Part shown: one piece after another, positions 56,123 to 64,000 of the stretch | Position numbering within the stretch: position 1 is the first letter of the stretch | How the letters are laid out: each line of letters opens with the position of its first letter | From: Cupriavidus consociatus | GTDB taxonomy: Bacteria; Pseudomonadota; Gammaproteobacteria; Burkholderiales; Burkholderiaceae | Length of the DNA stretch: 64,000 bases | Assembly (NCBI RefSeq): GCF_017814975.1 | Contig: NZ_JAGIQA010000009.1 | Coordinates: forward strand, 186,001-250,000 | Direction: 5' to 3' | Notes under the pieces: model-generated | What the model was told of the DNA's origin: nothing | The model's input: the letters and a program-made list of their open reading frames with translations, nothing else | Database searches by the model: none | Made by a program: the position numbers and the translations under genes

Positions 56123-56971
56123 ATGAATCAACCCGCAACGCCGGTGGTGGACTGCCACTTCCATATCTTCGATGCCGGCCAGGCAGCGCCCTCCGCCCGC
56201 TATCGGCCTCCCTATGCCGCCTCGCTGCCGGACTGGAAGCGGCTGGCCGGGGCGCTTGGCGATCCGTTCGGGGTGGTGGTGCAGACCAGCTTCCTCGGTA
56301 CCGACAACACCTCACTGCTTGCGGCGCTGCGCGCCATGCCGGCGCGGCTGCGCGGCGTCGCGGTGGTCGATCCCGGCGTATCCGATGCGGCGTTGCGCCA
56401 GCTGGACGACGCCGGCGTGCGCGGCATCCGGCTGAACCTTTATCGCGATCCCGGCTGGCAGCGCATCGGCACAGCGCCGTGGCGCGCGTTGTTCGCGCGT
56501 GTTGCCACGCTGGGCTGGCATGTCGAGCTCCATACCGACAACGGCGACGGCGGCACGGTGCTGGCCGCGCTGGATGATGTACTGGGCGAGTCAGGCGTAG
56601 CGGTGGTGCTGGACCATTTCGGCAGGCCGGGCGCCACAGGCGTGGCGGATCCGGTGTTCAGCGTGGCCGCTGCGGTGCGGGCGCGCCGGCAGGTGTGGGT
56701 CAAATGCAGCGCGCCATACCGGCTGGTGGCGCCAGGGGCGTGGTGCGAACTGGCGCAGCGCTGGCTGGAAGTGGCCGGTGCCGATCGGCTGCTGTGGGGC
56801 AGCGACTGGCCGTGGACTAATCATGAAGCCGGGGAGCGGGCGGGAGAGTGCAGCGAAACCAGCCGCTGGCCCGGAAACGCGCCGGCGGATGCTTCGCTGA
56901 ATGAAGCGCTGCGCTGGCGCAATGCCGCGGCGCTCTACGGGTTTGCGATCGCGCCAGGGGCGGCGGACTAG
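56123..56971 (+). CDS. amidohydrolase-family metal-dependent hydrolase (amidohydrolase 2 type)
   Basis: This is a 282-residue TIM-barrel hydrolase. The metal ligands begin with His12-x-His14 in VVDCHFHIFD; later come GIRLNLYRDPG, VVLDHFGRPG and the C-terminal GSDWPWTNH with the catalytic Asp. This pattern is shared with 2-pyrone-4,6-dicarboxylate lactonase-like enzymes and related lactonases and decarboxylases. It lies opposite the GntR-Bug-Bug operon, so it may process the carboxylic or lactone compound taken up by those proteins. The stop overlaps the end of the convergent DUF2894 gene by four bases. Confidence 0.85.
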   Translation: MNQPATPVVDCHFHIFDAGQAAPSARYRPPYAASLPDWKRLAGALGDPFGVVVQTSFLGTDNTSLLAALRAMPARLRGVAVVDPGVSDAALRQLDDAGVRGIRLNLYRDPGWQRIGTAPWRALFARVATLGWHVELHTDNGDGGTVLAALDDVLGESGVAVVLDHFGRPGATGVADPVFSVAAAVRARRQVWVKCSAPYRLVAPGAWCELAQRWLEVAGADRLLWGSDWPWTNHEAGERAGECSETSRWPGNAPADASLNEALRWRNAAALYGFAIAPGAAD

Positions 56972-57675
56972 CCTGCCGCCTTGCGCGGCCGGGCGCGCGT
57001 GGCCTTCTTTGCGCTAGTGGTGCGCACTGCTTCGTTTTCGGCCGGTGCGCCGCCGCGATGCAGTGGTTCCAGCCACGCCATCGCCTCGACATACGAAAAG
57101 AACTGCTCCAGGTAGCCTGGCGACAGCTCGTGCATCAGCGTCAGCGCACGATGCACGAGGTGGTCGGAATTGAGCGGTCCCGCATTGCCCGGCAACTGCG
57201 CCTGCGACTGCCGCAACTGGCGGCTGACGCTGACGCGCGACCAGGTGTCGCGGAAATAGTCGACCAGCTCCGGTTCGGGTTCGGGACGCACGGCGTGCAC
57301 CGGAGCGGTGGCGCGCGGCACAGAGGGGCGCGGTGCGGGGGCGCCCGGTGCAGAAGCCACCTTCGCGCCGCGCGTATTGGCCTTGATATAGCTGACCAGA
57401 CCGGCAAGCGTGCCGGCTGCTTCCGCGGCTGCCTCCTGTACCGGTGCCGCAATGGCTTGGCGCCCCTCGGCGTCTTGCGCCACCGCTTCGCGGTAACTGT
57501 CGACCAGCGCGGCCAGCCGCGTATCCAGCATCTGCCGTACCGCGCCGTCATGGCCGGCCGAACGCCGCGCCAGCGCTTCGATCAGCCGGAAGCGCACCGG
57601 GTCGACACCGGCGGCATCGCTGTCGCGCCAGGCCTCGAGCTGCGCGCGCGCGCTTGCGGCGACGTCTTCAGCCAC
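56968..57675 (-). CDS. DUF2894-family protein
   Basis: This is a 235-residue protein, the last of a four-gene operon (DUF3348, DUF802, OmpA/MotB-like, DUF2894). The conserved parts are an N-terminal helical region (RAQLEAWRDSDAAGVDPVRF, RFRLIEALARRSAGHDG) and a C-terminal LVDYFRDTWSRVSVSRQLRQ, then LVHRALTLMHELSPGYLEQF. The linker is Ala/Pro-rich and the tail is Lys/Arg-rich. It is predicted cytoplasmic. It overlaps the upstream gene by eight bases. Function unknown; conservation of the operon suggests a cytoplasmic partner of the MotA/B-like complex. Confidence 0.87.
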   Translation of the reverse strand: MAEDVAASARAQLEAWRDSDAAGVDPVRFRLIEALARRSAGHDGAVRQMLDTRLAALVDSYREAVAQDAEGRQAIAAPVQEAAAEAAGTLAGLVSYIKANTRGAKVASAPGAPAPRPSVPRATAPVHAVRPEPEPELVDYFRDTWSRVSVSRQLRQSQAQLPGNAGPLNSDHLVHRALTLMHELSPGYLEQFFSYVEAMAWLEPLHRGGAPAENEAVRTTSAKKATRARPRKAAG

Positions 57676-58318
57676 GAGGCTTCCCCGTTCCCATGGTCAC
57701 GCGCGGCACCGGCGCGATTTCCACGCGCCGGTTCTTCGCGCGGCTTTCGGCATCGGTATTGGCCGTGACCGGCTGCTGCGAGCCGAAGCCCGCCGAGAAC
57801 AGCGACGCGGGTGGCACGCCGGCATCGATCAGCGCGCGCGTCACGGTCAGCGCGCGCTGCGCCGACAGCTCCCAGTTGTCGGCGAAGCGGCGGTTGCCCT
57901 CGCGTACCTGCTGGTCGTCGGTGAAGCCGCTGACCATCAGCATCTCGTCGCGCGTGCGCAGGTAGGCCGACAGCGGCGCGGCCAGGCTGCGCAACAGCTC
58001 GCGGCCTTCGGGCTGAAGCTGGTCGGAGTTCAGGGCAAAGAGCACGCTGCCGCTGATGCCGATGCGCCCGTTCACCAGCGTCACGCGCCCCGCGGCGAGC
58101 GGGCCGGCAAGCGCCTGCTCCAGCGTCTGGCGGCGCTGCGCCTCTTCCTGCCGCTGCCGCACCTCGTCCTCGAGCCGCGCCGACAGTTCCAGCTGCACGC
58201 CGATGACGCCCAGCAGCACCAGCACGAACGCGCCCAGCAGCACCGACATCAGGTCGCCAAAGACCGCCCAGGCCGGTACCGTCGGCTCGGCGCCGGCGTC
58301 GATGTCATCGTCCTTCAT
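57668..58318 (-). CDS. OmpA/MotB-like peptidoglycan-binding stator protein
   Basis: This is a 216-residue inner-membrane protein. One N-terminal helix (AVFGDLMSVLLGAFVLVLLG) carries Asp22 at the position of the proton-conducting Asp of MotB. A coiled coil (residues about 45-75) leads to an OmpA-like domain (FALNSDQLQPEGRELLRSLA, VSGFTDDQQV, NWELSAQRALTVTRALIDAG, AKNRRVEI). It overlaps the DUF802 gene by four bases. The pair looks like a MotA/MotB or ZorA/ZorB-type ion-driven unit anchored to the cell wall. It is not next to flagellar genes. Confidence 0.88.
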   Translation of the reverse strand: MKDDDIDAGAEPTVPAWAVFGDLMSVLLGAFVLVLLGVIGVQLELSARLEDEVRQRQEEAQRRQTLEQALAGPLAAGRVTLVNGRIGISGSVLFALNSDQLQPEGRELLRSLAAPLSAYLRTRDEMLMVSGFTDDQQVREGNRRFADNWELSAQRALTVTRALIDAGVPPASLFSAGFGSQQPVTANTDAESRAKNRRVEIAPVPRVTMGTGKPRG

Positions 58319-61300
58319 GCCGCCTCTGCGCGCGATGCCTGCCGGCCGCCCAGCTGCTGCAGGTCTTCCAGGATCTGCTTCTGCGACAGCATGCTGAGGT
58401 CGACCACCTCGCGCGCCTGCGCCACGTAGTAGGCCAGTTGCTCATCGCTGCGCGCCATCGACTTGTCCAGCGCGGCCTCGATGCGCTGCAGCTGCTCCGC
58501 CAGCCTGTCGTTGGACGCGCTGAATACCTGCACCGCCACGCCGAAGGCTTCGCCCAGGCTCGCCACTTCGACGGCGCTGCCGGTGACCTGCGCCGCGGCT
58601 TGCGCCAGGCGGCCGGTCTCGGACTCGACCTGCTCGGTGAAGCGGCCGCCGACGCGTTCCAGCAGCTCGGACGTGGTCACGAGCAGCGTGTCGACCGCTG
58701 CGCGCTGGCCGGTGGAGGCGTGGTTCACGGCGTCGAGCAGCGTGCCCAATGTTTCCAGCATGCGGCTGCGTTCCTCCAGCATGGCGTTGTCGCGGGCCAT
58801 GCCTTCGGTGAGCTTCTGGCGCAGTTCGGCGATGACTTCGGCCGCGGCCCTGGGCGCTTCGGCGGACGCCTGCAGCAGGCGCGCGACTTCGGCAATGGTG
58901 CTGCTGGCGTGCGCCTCGGCCTGCGCGGTGATGTCGCGCGCGGTCTGCGCCAGGGCGTCGCAGATCTCCTGCTGGCGGCTGGCGCTGTGGCTGCCCGCCT
59001 GTTCCCATTGTTCGCGCAGCGAGGTGGCCATGCTGTCGAGATGGCCGGTCCAGGCCGCCAGGCGCTGTTCGTCGCGCGCGGCCAGTTCGGCCTGCAGCGC
59101 GGCGGCGGCCCTGGGTGCCTCGGCGGCCGCCTGCACCAGCCGCTCGATCTCGGCCAGCGTGCCGCTGGCGTGCGCCTGCGATTCGGCGGAAATCGCTTGT
59201 GCGGTTTGCGCCAGCGCTGCGCAGATTTCCTGCTGGCGGGTGGCGGTCTGCGCGCCGGCCTGCTGCCATTCCTGGCGCAGCGTGGCGGCCATCGCGCCGA
59301 GAGCTTCGGTCCAGTCGGCGAGGCGTTGCTCGTCGCGCGCGCTCAGTTCGGCCTGCAGCGCAAGGGCGGCCTTGGGCGCGTCGGCGGCGGCCTGCACCAG
59401 CCGGTCGATCTCGGCGATGGTGCCGCTGGCATGGGCCTGTGCCTGCGCCGAGATGTCGCTGGCGGTCTGCGCGAGCGCGGCGCAGATTTCCTGCTGGCGG
59501 CTCGCGTTCTCTGCGCTCGCCTGTTCCCACTGTCCGCGCAGTCCGGTGGCCATATTGCCAAGCGCTTCGGTCCAGGCGGCGAGGCGTTGCTCGTCGCGTG
59601 CGCTCAGCTCGGCCTGCATGGCCAGCGCGGCCTTGGGCGCGTCGGCGGCGGCCTGCACCAGGCGGTCGATCTCGGCGATGGTGCCGCTGGCATGGGCCTG
59701 CGACTGGGCGGAAATGTCATTGGCGGTCTGCGCCAGCGCAGTGCAGATCTCCTGCTGGCGATTCGCGGCTTGCACACTCGCCTGATCCCATTGCTCGCGC
59801 AGGCCTGCAGCCATGGCGCCGAGCGAACCTGTCCACGCGGCCAGGCGCTGTTCGTCGCGTGCGGCCAGTTCGGCCTGCAGCGCGAGGGCGGCCTTGGGCG
59901 CGTCGGCGGCAGCCTGCACCAGCCGGTCGATCTCGGCGATGGTGCCGCTGGCATGCGCTTGCGCCTGCGCGGCGATCTCGCGCGCGGTGCGCGCCAGCGT
60001 CTCGCTGATTTCCTGCTGGCGGCTCGAGGCCTGGGCGCTGGCCTGGTCCCACTGCTGGCGCAGTGCCTCGGTCATGCTGCCGAGCGTGCCTGCCCATGCG
60101 GCCAGGCGCTGTTCGTCATGCGATGCCAGGCCGGCCTGCAGGTCGGCGTGCGACTGGCCCACGGTGCGCACCAGCGACGCCGCGTGTTGTTCGAACGCCG
60201 CCGTGGCGGCGGCCAGCGCCTGCTGGTTGTCGGCGGCGAGCTTCTCGCCGGTGCGGGCCTGCTGCGACAGGGCCTCGGTCCACGCCTGCGCGGTGCTGGC
60301 GGAGGTGCTTTCCAGGCGGGCCGCCACCTGCTCGACCAGGCCGGCCGAACGTTGACCGAACGTCCGCGCAAAGCCATCGAGCGCGCCGCGCAGCTCGCCC
60401 GCCAGGGCTTCGTTGCTGCGCCGCTGGTCGGCCAGCGCTTCGTTCCAGATCCCGGCGACGCCGGCGGTCGAGGTCTCGAAGCGCGCCGAGATGCCTTCGA
60501 GCTGCTGCTGGACGGACTGCGTGACGGCGTCGCGCATGGCGGCGGTCTCGCGCGCCAGGCCGGCCATGGTCGCTTCCACGGCCGGCTGGATCGCCGTGCC
60601 TGCTGCGCGCGCGCTGTCGGCCACGCTGTCTTTCAGCGATTGCCCGACCGAGGCGGCCAGTTGGGTGTAGACCGCTTCGGTCTTGCCGTGGAAGGCTTCC
60701 TGGCTGGCCGCCAGGCGCTGCGCCATGGCCTGGTTCTGTTGTTCCATGGTCGCCATCATGGCCTGCAGCCGGTCGACCAGCGCCGGCATGGCATCGGCCT
60801 GGCGCTGCAGCAGCCGGAACGACTCGTCGCGCTGGTGGCTGCGCGAATAGGGGCGCAGCGTGGTGGCAATGCGCGCATCGAGCGCCTGCGCGGCCTGCAC
60901 GCGTTCGCGCCGGCACAGCGCCGACAGCAGGCCCAGCATGGCCGACGTGGCCACGCCCGCCACCGAGGTGCCGAAGGCGAAGCCCAGCCCCTTCACCGGT
61001 GCCGCCAGCGACGCGCGGATTGCCTGCAGGTCGGTCGCGGTTTCCAGCGCCATGCCGGTGCCGCGCAGCGTCGACACCATGCCGAGGAACGTGCCGAGCA
61101 TGCCCAGCAATACCAGCAGGCCAACCAGGTACGGCGTCAGCGCCGGTCCTGGCAGCGCCACGCGCTCGCCCTCGACGCGCAGGCGCACGGCATTGCGCAG
61201 CCCCGCGGGCAGGCGCTCCAGCCAGCCAGCCAGGCTTGCCGGCGAATCGGACAGGCCCTGCACCGCCTGCGCCAGCCCCAGCGTGGCCTGCCGGTAGCGC

Positions 61301-61452
61301 AGCAGCTCATTGGCGCCGGCCACGTAGCAGGCGCCGATCAGCAGCGTGACCGACAACGCCAGCGCATTCGAGCCCGCATAGCCGGCGGCGATCCAGCACA
61401 CGGCCGCCAGGCCCGCCAGGAAAACAACAAGATGGAAGAAGTATCGGTTCAT
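58315..61452 (-). CDS. DUF802 protein: MotA/ExbB-like membrane part with a long repeat tail
   Basis: This is a 1045-residue protein. The first ~185 residues hold membrane helices, including a TolQ/MotA-like core (GLLVLLGMLGTFLGMVSTLR, GLGFAFGTSVAGVATSAMLG). The rest is a long Ala/Gln/Glu-rich helical tail with five tandem 87-residue repeats (DEQRLAAWTGSLGAMA..., HASGTIAEIDRLVQAAADAP). The C-terminus matches DUF802. The start at 61452 (MNRYFF) begins directly at the first helix. With the downstream MotB-like protein this recalls ZorA/ZorB of Zorya defence systems, whose ZorA also has a long cytoplasmic tail, but no ZorC/D/E gene is present. It belongs to a four-gene operon conserved in Burkholderiales. 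Confidence 0.87.
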   Translation of the reverse strand: MNRYFFHLVVFLAGLAAVCWIAAGYAGSNALALSVTLLIGACYVAGANELLRYRQATLGLAQAVQGLSDSPASLAGWLERLPAGLRNAVRLRVEGERVALPGPALTPYLVGLLVLLGMLGTFLGMVSTLRGTGMALETATDLQAIRASLAAPVKGLGFAFGTSVAGVATSAMLGLLSALCRRERVQAAQALDARIATTLRPYSRSHQRDESFRLLQRQADAMPALVDRLQAMMATMEQQNQAMAQRLAASQEAFHGKTEAVYTQLAASVGQSLKDSVADSARAAGTAIQPAVEATMAGLARETAAMRDAVTQSVQQQLEGISARFETSTAGVAGIWNEALADQRRSNEALAGELRGALDGFARTFGQRSAGLVEQVAARLESTSASTAQAWTEALSQQARTGEKLAADNQQALAAATAAFEQHAASLVRTVGQSHADLQAGLASHDEQRLAAWAGTLGSMTEALRQQWDQASAQASSRQQEISETLARTAREIAAQAQAHASGTIAEIDRLVQAAADAPKAALALQAELAARDEQRLAAWTGSLGAMAAGLREQWDQASVQAANRQQEICTALAQTANDISAQSQAHASGTIAEIDRLVQAAADAPKAALAMQAELSARDEQRLAAWTEALGNMATGLRGQWEQASAENASRQQEICAALAQTASDISAQAQAHASGTIAEIDRLVQAAADAPKAALALQAELSARDEQRLADWTEALGAMAATLRQEWQQAGAQTATRQQEICAALAQTAQAISAESQAHASGTLAEIERLVQAAAEAPRAAAALQAELAARDEQRLAAWTGHLDSMATSLREQWEQAGSHSASRQQEICDALAQTARDITAQAEAHASSTIAEVARLLQASAEAPRAAAEVIAELRQKLTEGMARDNAMLEERSRMLETLGTLLDAVNHASTGQRAAVDTLLVTTSELLERVGGRFTEQVESETGRLAQAAAQVTGSAVEVASLGEAFGVAVQVFSASNDRLAEQLQRIEAALDKSMARSDEQLAYYVAQAREVVDLSMLSQKQILEDLQQLGGRQASRAEAA
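58813..60117 (-). repeat. five tandem 261-bp coding repeats in the DUF802 gene
   Basis: The DNA unit recurs every 261 bp; for example the sequence coding DEQRLA appears near 59057, 59318, 59579, 59840 and 60101. Units differ by scattered substitutions, mostly conservative, so the array has been maintained by selection with occasional recombination. Copy number may vary between strains. Confidence 0.88.
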
Positions 61453-61462
61453 GGGATCCTGG

Positions 61463-62200
61463 TCAGCTGCCACGCAGGGCGGCGAGCAATCCTTCGACGG
61501 GTTGGAAGCGTATTTCCAGCTCGGCCAGCAATACGCTTTGCATATCCTTGCGAAACACGGCCAGCCACGCCCCGGGCGCGACCGGTGCCGCGGCGGCCCG
61601 GGCCTCGGCCAGCGCCGCGGTTTCCGCCTGGCGCAAACGCTGGAAATGCCCTTCCAGCAGGGTCGGCACGCTGCCGAGCACGCTTTGCTCGCGCGCGCCC
61701 AGCACACGCTCCATCACGGCATCGACCATCGCCAGCCGGGCCATGTCCGGCGCGCGCGCCGACAAGGCCGCCCGCAGCCGCCCGCGCAACGCGCCGATCG
61801 AGGTCTCCATGGCCTGCTGCTGCGACATGTAGCGGTGGCGGTAGATGGCGTAGTCCACCTGCGCGTCGACGGCCTCCGCCAGCGCCGATGGCCGCGCGGG
61901 GCCGCGGCGGCGCGTGGTCAGGGCGTTGTCCCCGGCGATGGCATCGGCCAGTGCGGCGCGCACGCGCGCGCACTCCTGCGCTTCGGCAGTGGCGCCGCAG
62001 GCACGTGCGACGGCCGGCGCCGCGGCCGGCCCGGCTTTCAGCGCCGCCGACAGGGCGATCGCATCCGGCCAGCCCAGCCATTGGCTCAGCTGGCCCGAAA
62101 GTGACGTTGCAGGTGGTGGGGCGTCGGCGTCGGTCAGGCGTGCCAGCAGCCGCACAAGCGTCGGACCGCTGAAACCTGTTCGCCGGGGCTCTTGGGACAT
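61463..62200 (-). CDS. DUF3348-family protein
   Basis: This 245-residue, Ala-rich helical protein is the first gene of the operon, 10 bases before DUF802. Family features are the N-terminal TGFSGPTLVRLLARLTDAD, central AQVDYAIYRHRYMSQQQAME and C-terminal PGAWLAVFRKDMQSVLLAEL with RFQPVEGLLAAL. No signal peptide or membrane helix is visible. It is always found with DUF802, as here, and its function is unknown; a cytoplasmic adaptor of the MotA/B-like complex is an inference. Confidence 0.87.
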   Translation of the reverse strand: MSQEPRRTGFSGPTLVRLLARLTDADAPPPATSLSGQLSQWLGWPDAIALSAALKAGPAAAPAVARACGATAEAQECARVRAALADAIAGDNALTTRRRGPARPSALAEAVDAQVDYAIYRHRYMSQQQAMETSIGALRGRLRAALSARAPDMARLAMVDAVMERVLGAREQSVLGSVPTLLEGHFQRLRQAETAALAEARAAAAPVAPGAWLAVFRKDMQSVLLAELEIRFQPVEGLLAALRGS

Positions 62201-62383
62201 ACCGCCGGGTTTAAAAAAGCCAGCAGTTTACACGTCTCGGGCAGGCGGACGGCAGTATCCGGGGGAGGGGAGCGGCGGCAAGGGATGCCGCCATGGGCGA
62301 GCCGTGCTGTTCAGGGAATCCGCTGTTCATGATCCCTGAACCTGCCGCGGGCACGAACAGCCCGGCCCCGCTCCTTCAGCGCA

Positions 62384-63116
<733 letters not shown>

Positions 63117-63198
63117 TTGCCGCGTGTGCTTGGTTGGCTTTCAACGCGGCGGGGGAATCATACCGCAGAGTAGCGTTCGGTGTTGGCGGCCGCTTTCG

Positions 63199-63771
63199 TC
63201 AGGTGCGCGCAGCGGTCAGTGCCTGCACCGGCGCCACCGCCAGCGCCCCCAGCAGCCTGAGCGCCGCCACCTCGGCGGCCGGCCAGATGGCGCGATCGGC
63301 CAGGTAGTTGAAGGTGCCGATCACCGCGCCCTGGTGCCCCAGCGGCACATTGACCACCGCCGTGCAGCCGAGCTTGCGGATCACCTGCACGTCATCGAAC
63401 ACTGCCGCAAGCGCGTCGTCGCCCTCGCCGACAAAGACTTCGCCGCGCTCCAGCAATTGCCGGCGCCACGGGCTGTCGCCCTTGGTCTTGTGCCCGCCGA
63501 CCGGATAGGCCGCGGGGTCCGAGGACCACAGCCGTTCGATCCGGTGCACGTGCGCATGCCAGGCATTGATCGTCAGCAACCCGGGACCGAGCGTGCGCAG
63601 CGTGGCCGCGCCGATCGCATCGAGCGCTGCGACGGGTTCGCGCGCCTGCCGCAGCGCGTCGCACAGCAGATTGACCTGCGCGATCAGCGAGCCGGCGTCT
63701 TCCAGCGGCGCGCCGGCTTGCGGGACGGAATGCGGGTTGGAGGGCGGGTTGGAGGGCGTTGGCTGGCTCAC
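63199..63771 (-). CDS. GAF-domain protein
   Basis: This is a 190-residue protein. A disordered Pro/Ser/Asn-rich start (SQPTPSNPPSNPHSVPQ) is followed by a single GAF domain (LLTINAWHAHVHRIERLWSS, then GCTAVVNVPLGHQGAVIGTF). There is no kinase, cyclase or HTH domain. It starts with a GTG one base after the stop codon of the upstream Bug gene, so the two are cotranscribed. The ligand is unknown; a small sensor or enzyme acting on the compound bound by the Bug protein is possible. Confidence 0.82.
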   Translation of the reverse strand: MSQPTPSNPPSNPHSVPQAGAPLEDAGSLIAQVNLLCDALRQAREPVAALDAIGAATLRTLGPGLLTINAWHAHVHRIERLWSSDPAAYPVGGHKTKGDSPWRRQLLERGEVFVGEGDDALAAVFDDVQVIRKLGCTAVVNVPLGHQGAVIGTFNYLADRAIWPAAEVAALRLLGALAVAPVQALTAART

Positions 63772-63772
63772 C

Positions 63773-64000
63773 TCATTCCCCCTGGATGCCCAGCTCGCGG
63801 ATCAGCTTGCCGTAGCGGTCGGCATCGCGGCGCAGGATGGTGGCGAACTGTTGCGGCGTGGAGGTCGCGGTTTCGACGCCGATGGCGTTCATCTTGGCCT
63901 TCACTTCAGGCAGCGCCATCACGGTGTTGATCTCGCGATTGAGCCGCGCCGTCAGCTCGGCGGGCATGCCCTTGGGCCCGAAGGCGCCATACCAGACCGC
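63773..64000 (-). CDS. Bug-family solute-binding protein, C-terminal part
   Basis: The gene runs off the right edge; only the last 75 codons are present. They show the family's C-terminal lobe (VWYGAFGPKGMPAELTARLN, then MNAIGVETATSTPQQFATIL) and end with GIQGE. It lies immediately upstream of the GAF-domain gene on the same strand. The N-terminal ligand-binding lobe and signal peptide are outside the window. Confidence 0.88.
   Translation of the reverse strand, partial: AVWYGAFGPKGMPAELTARLNREINTVMALPEVKAKMNAIGVETATSTPQQFATILRRDADRYGKLIRELGIQGE

Noticed and set aside
58438..62172. Very long plus-strand open frame opposite the DUF802/DUF3348 genes
   Set aside because: It mirrors high-GC genes on the other strand, is Arg/Gly/His-rich with no recognisable domain, and crosses the junction of two real genes.

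Overview
The window is high-GC DNA of the Cupriavidus/Ralstonia type (Burkholderiaceae, Betaproteobacteria). The support is the gene content: a Lys/Ala-tailed HU protein, four Bug-type tricarboxylate receptors, an H-NS C-terminal domain, the DUF3348-DUF802-OmpA-DUF2894 operon, and a tartrate/D-malate locus under a LysR gene. No tRNA, rRNA or CRISPR array was seen.

Layout. Positions 1-5.6 kb carry an HU-like protein, a two-gene hypothetical pair (one with a HEPN-type RNase motif) and a chemotaxis receptor. Positions 5.6-23.2 kb are a mosaic mobile region: decayed gene fragments; a candidate transposon end with repeated motifs (6455-6650); a frameshifted tyrosine recombinase; a tightly overlapped operon that reads as a divergent Tn7-like transposition module (TnsC-like without visible Walker motifs, two TniQ/TnsD-like proteins, a TnsA-like protein, and a DD35E TnsB-like transposase); then a two-gene module of a NACHT/STAND-like NTPase and a PD-(D/E)xK nuclease-like protein ending in an H-NS DNA-binding domain. 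I infer that this last pair is transposon cargo and a candidate undescribed defence system. A 58-bp perfect inverted copy of part of the NTPase gene lies outside the module at 5644-5701. A truncated HTH gene ends the region.

Positions 23.4-44 kb look like ordinary chromosome: a CitE-like lyase; a CsgG-DUF4810-DUF799 lipoprotein operon; a BON-domain protein; a flippase; a Hg-type MerR regulator with a divergent 19-bp-spacer promoter; a homodimeric pyruvate (2-oxoacid) dehydrogenase E1 opposite an Lrp regulator; a LysR-MaoC-thiolase-like-DUF35 cluster; a D-amino-acid dehydrogenase behind a tandem glycine riboswitch; and a TonB receptor with a His-rich BNR-repeat protein and a thioredoxin-like protein.

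Positions 44-53 kb hold a catabolic cluster that reads as a complete route: a LysR regulator, tartrate/D-malate dehydrogenase, DctA-type uptake, glycerate 2-kinase, pyruvate kinase, enolase and a Bug receptor. This would take tartrate through D-glycerate, 2-phosphoglycerate and phosphoenolpyruvate to pyruvate. Positions 53-57 kb have two more Bug genes with a GntR regulator, opposite an amidohydrolase. Positions 57-62.2 kb are the DUF operon, which encodes MotA/MotB-like proteins with a long repeat tail. The right end has ribH behind an FMN riboswitch, a GAF protein and a Bug gene cut by the window edge. Three copies of a ~135-bp BIME-like repeat sit between genes at 37.4, 46.3 and 53.0 kb.
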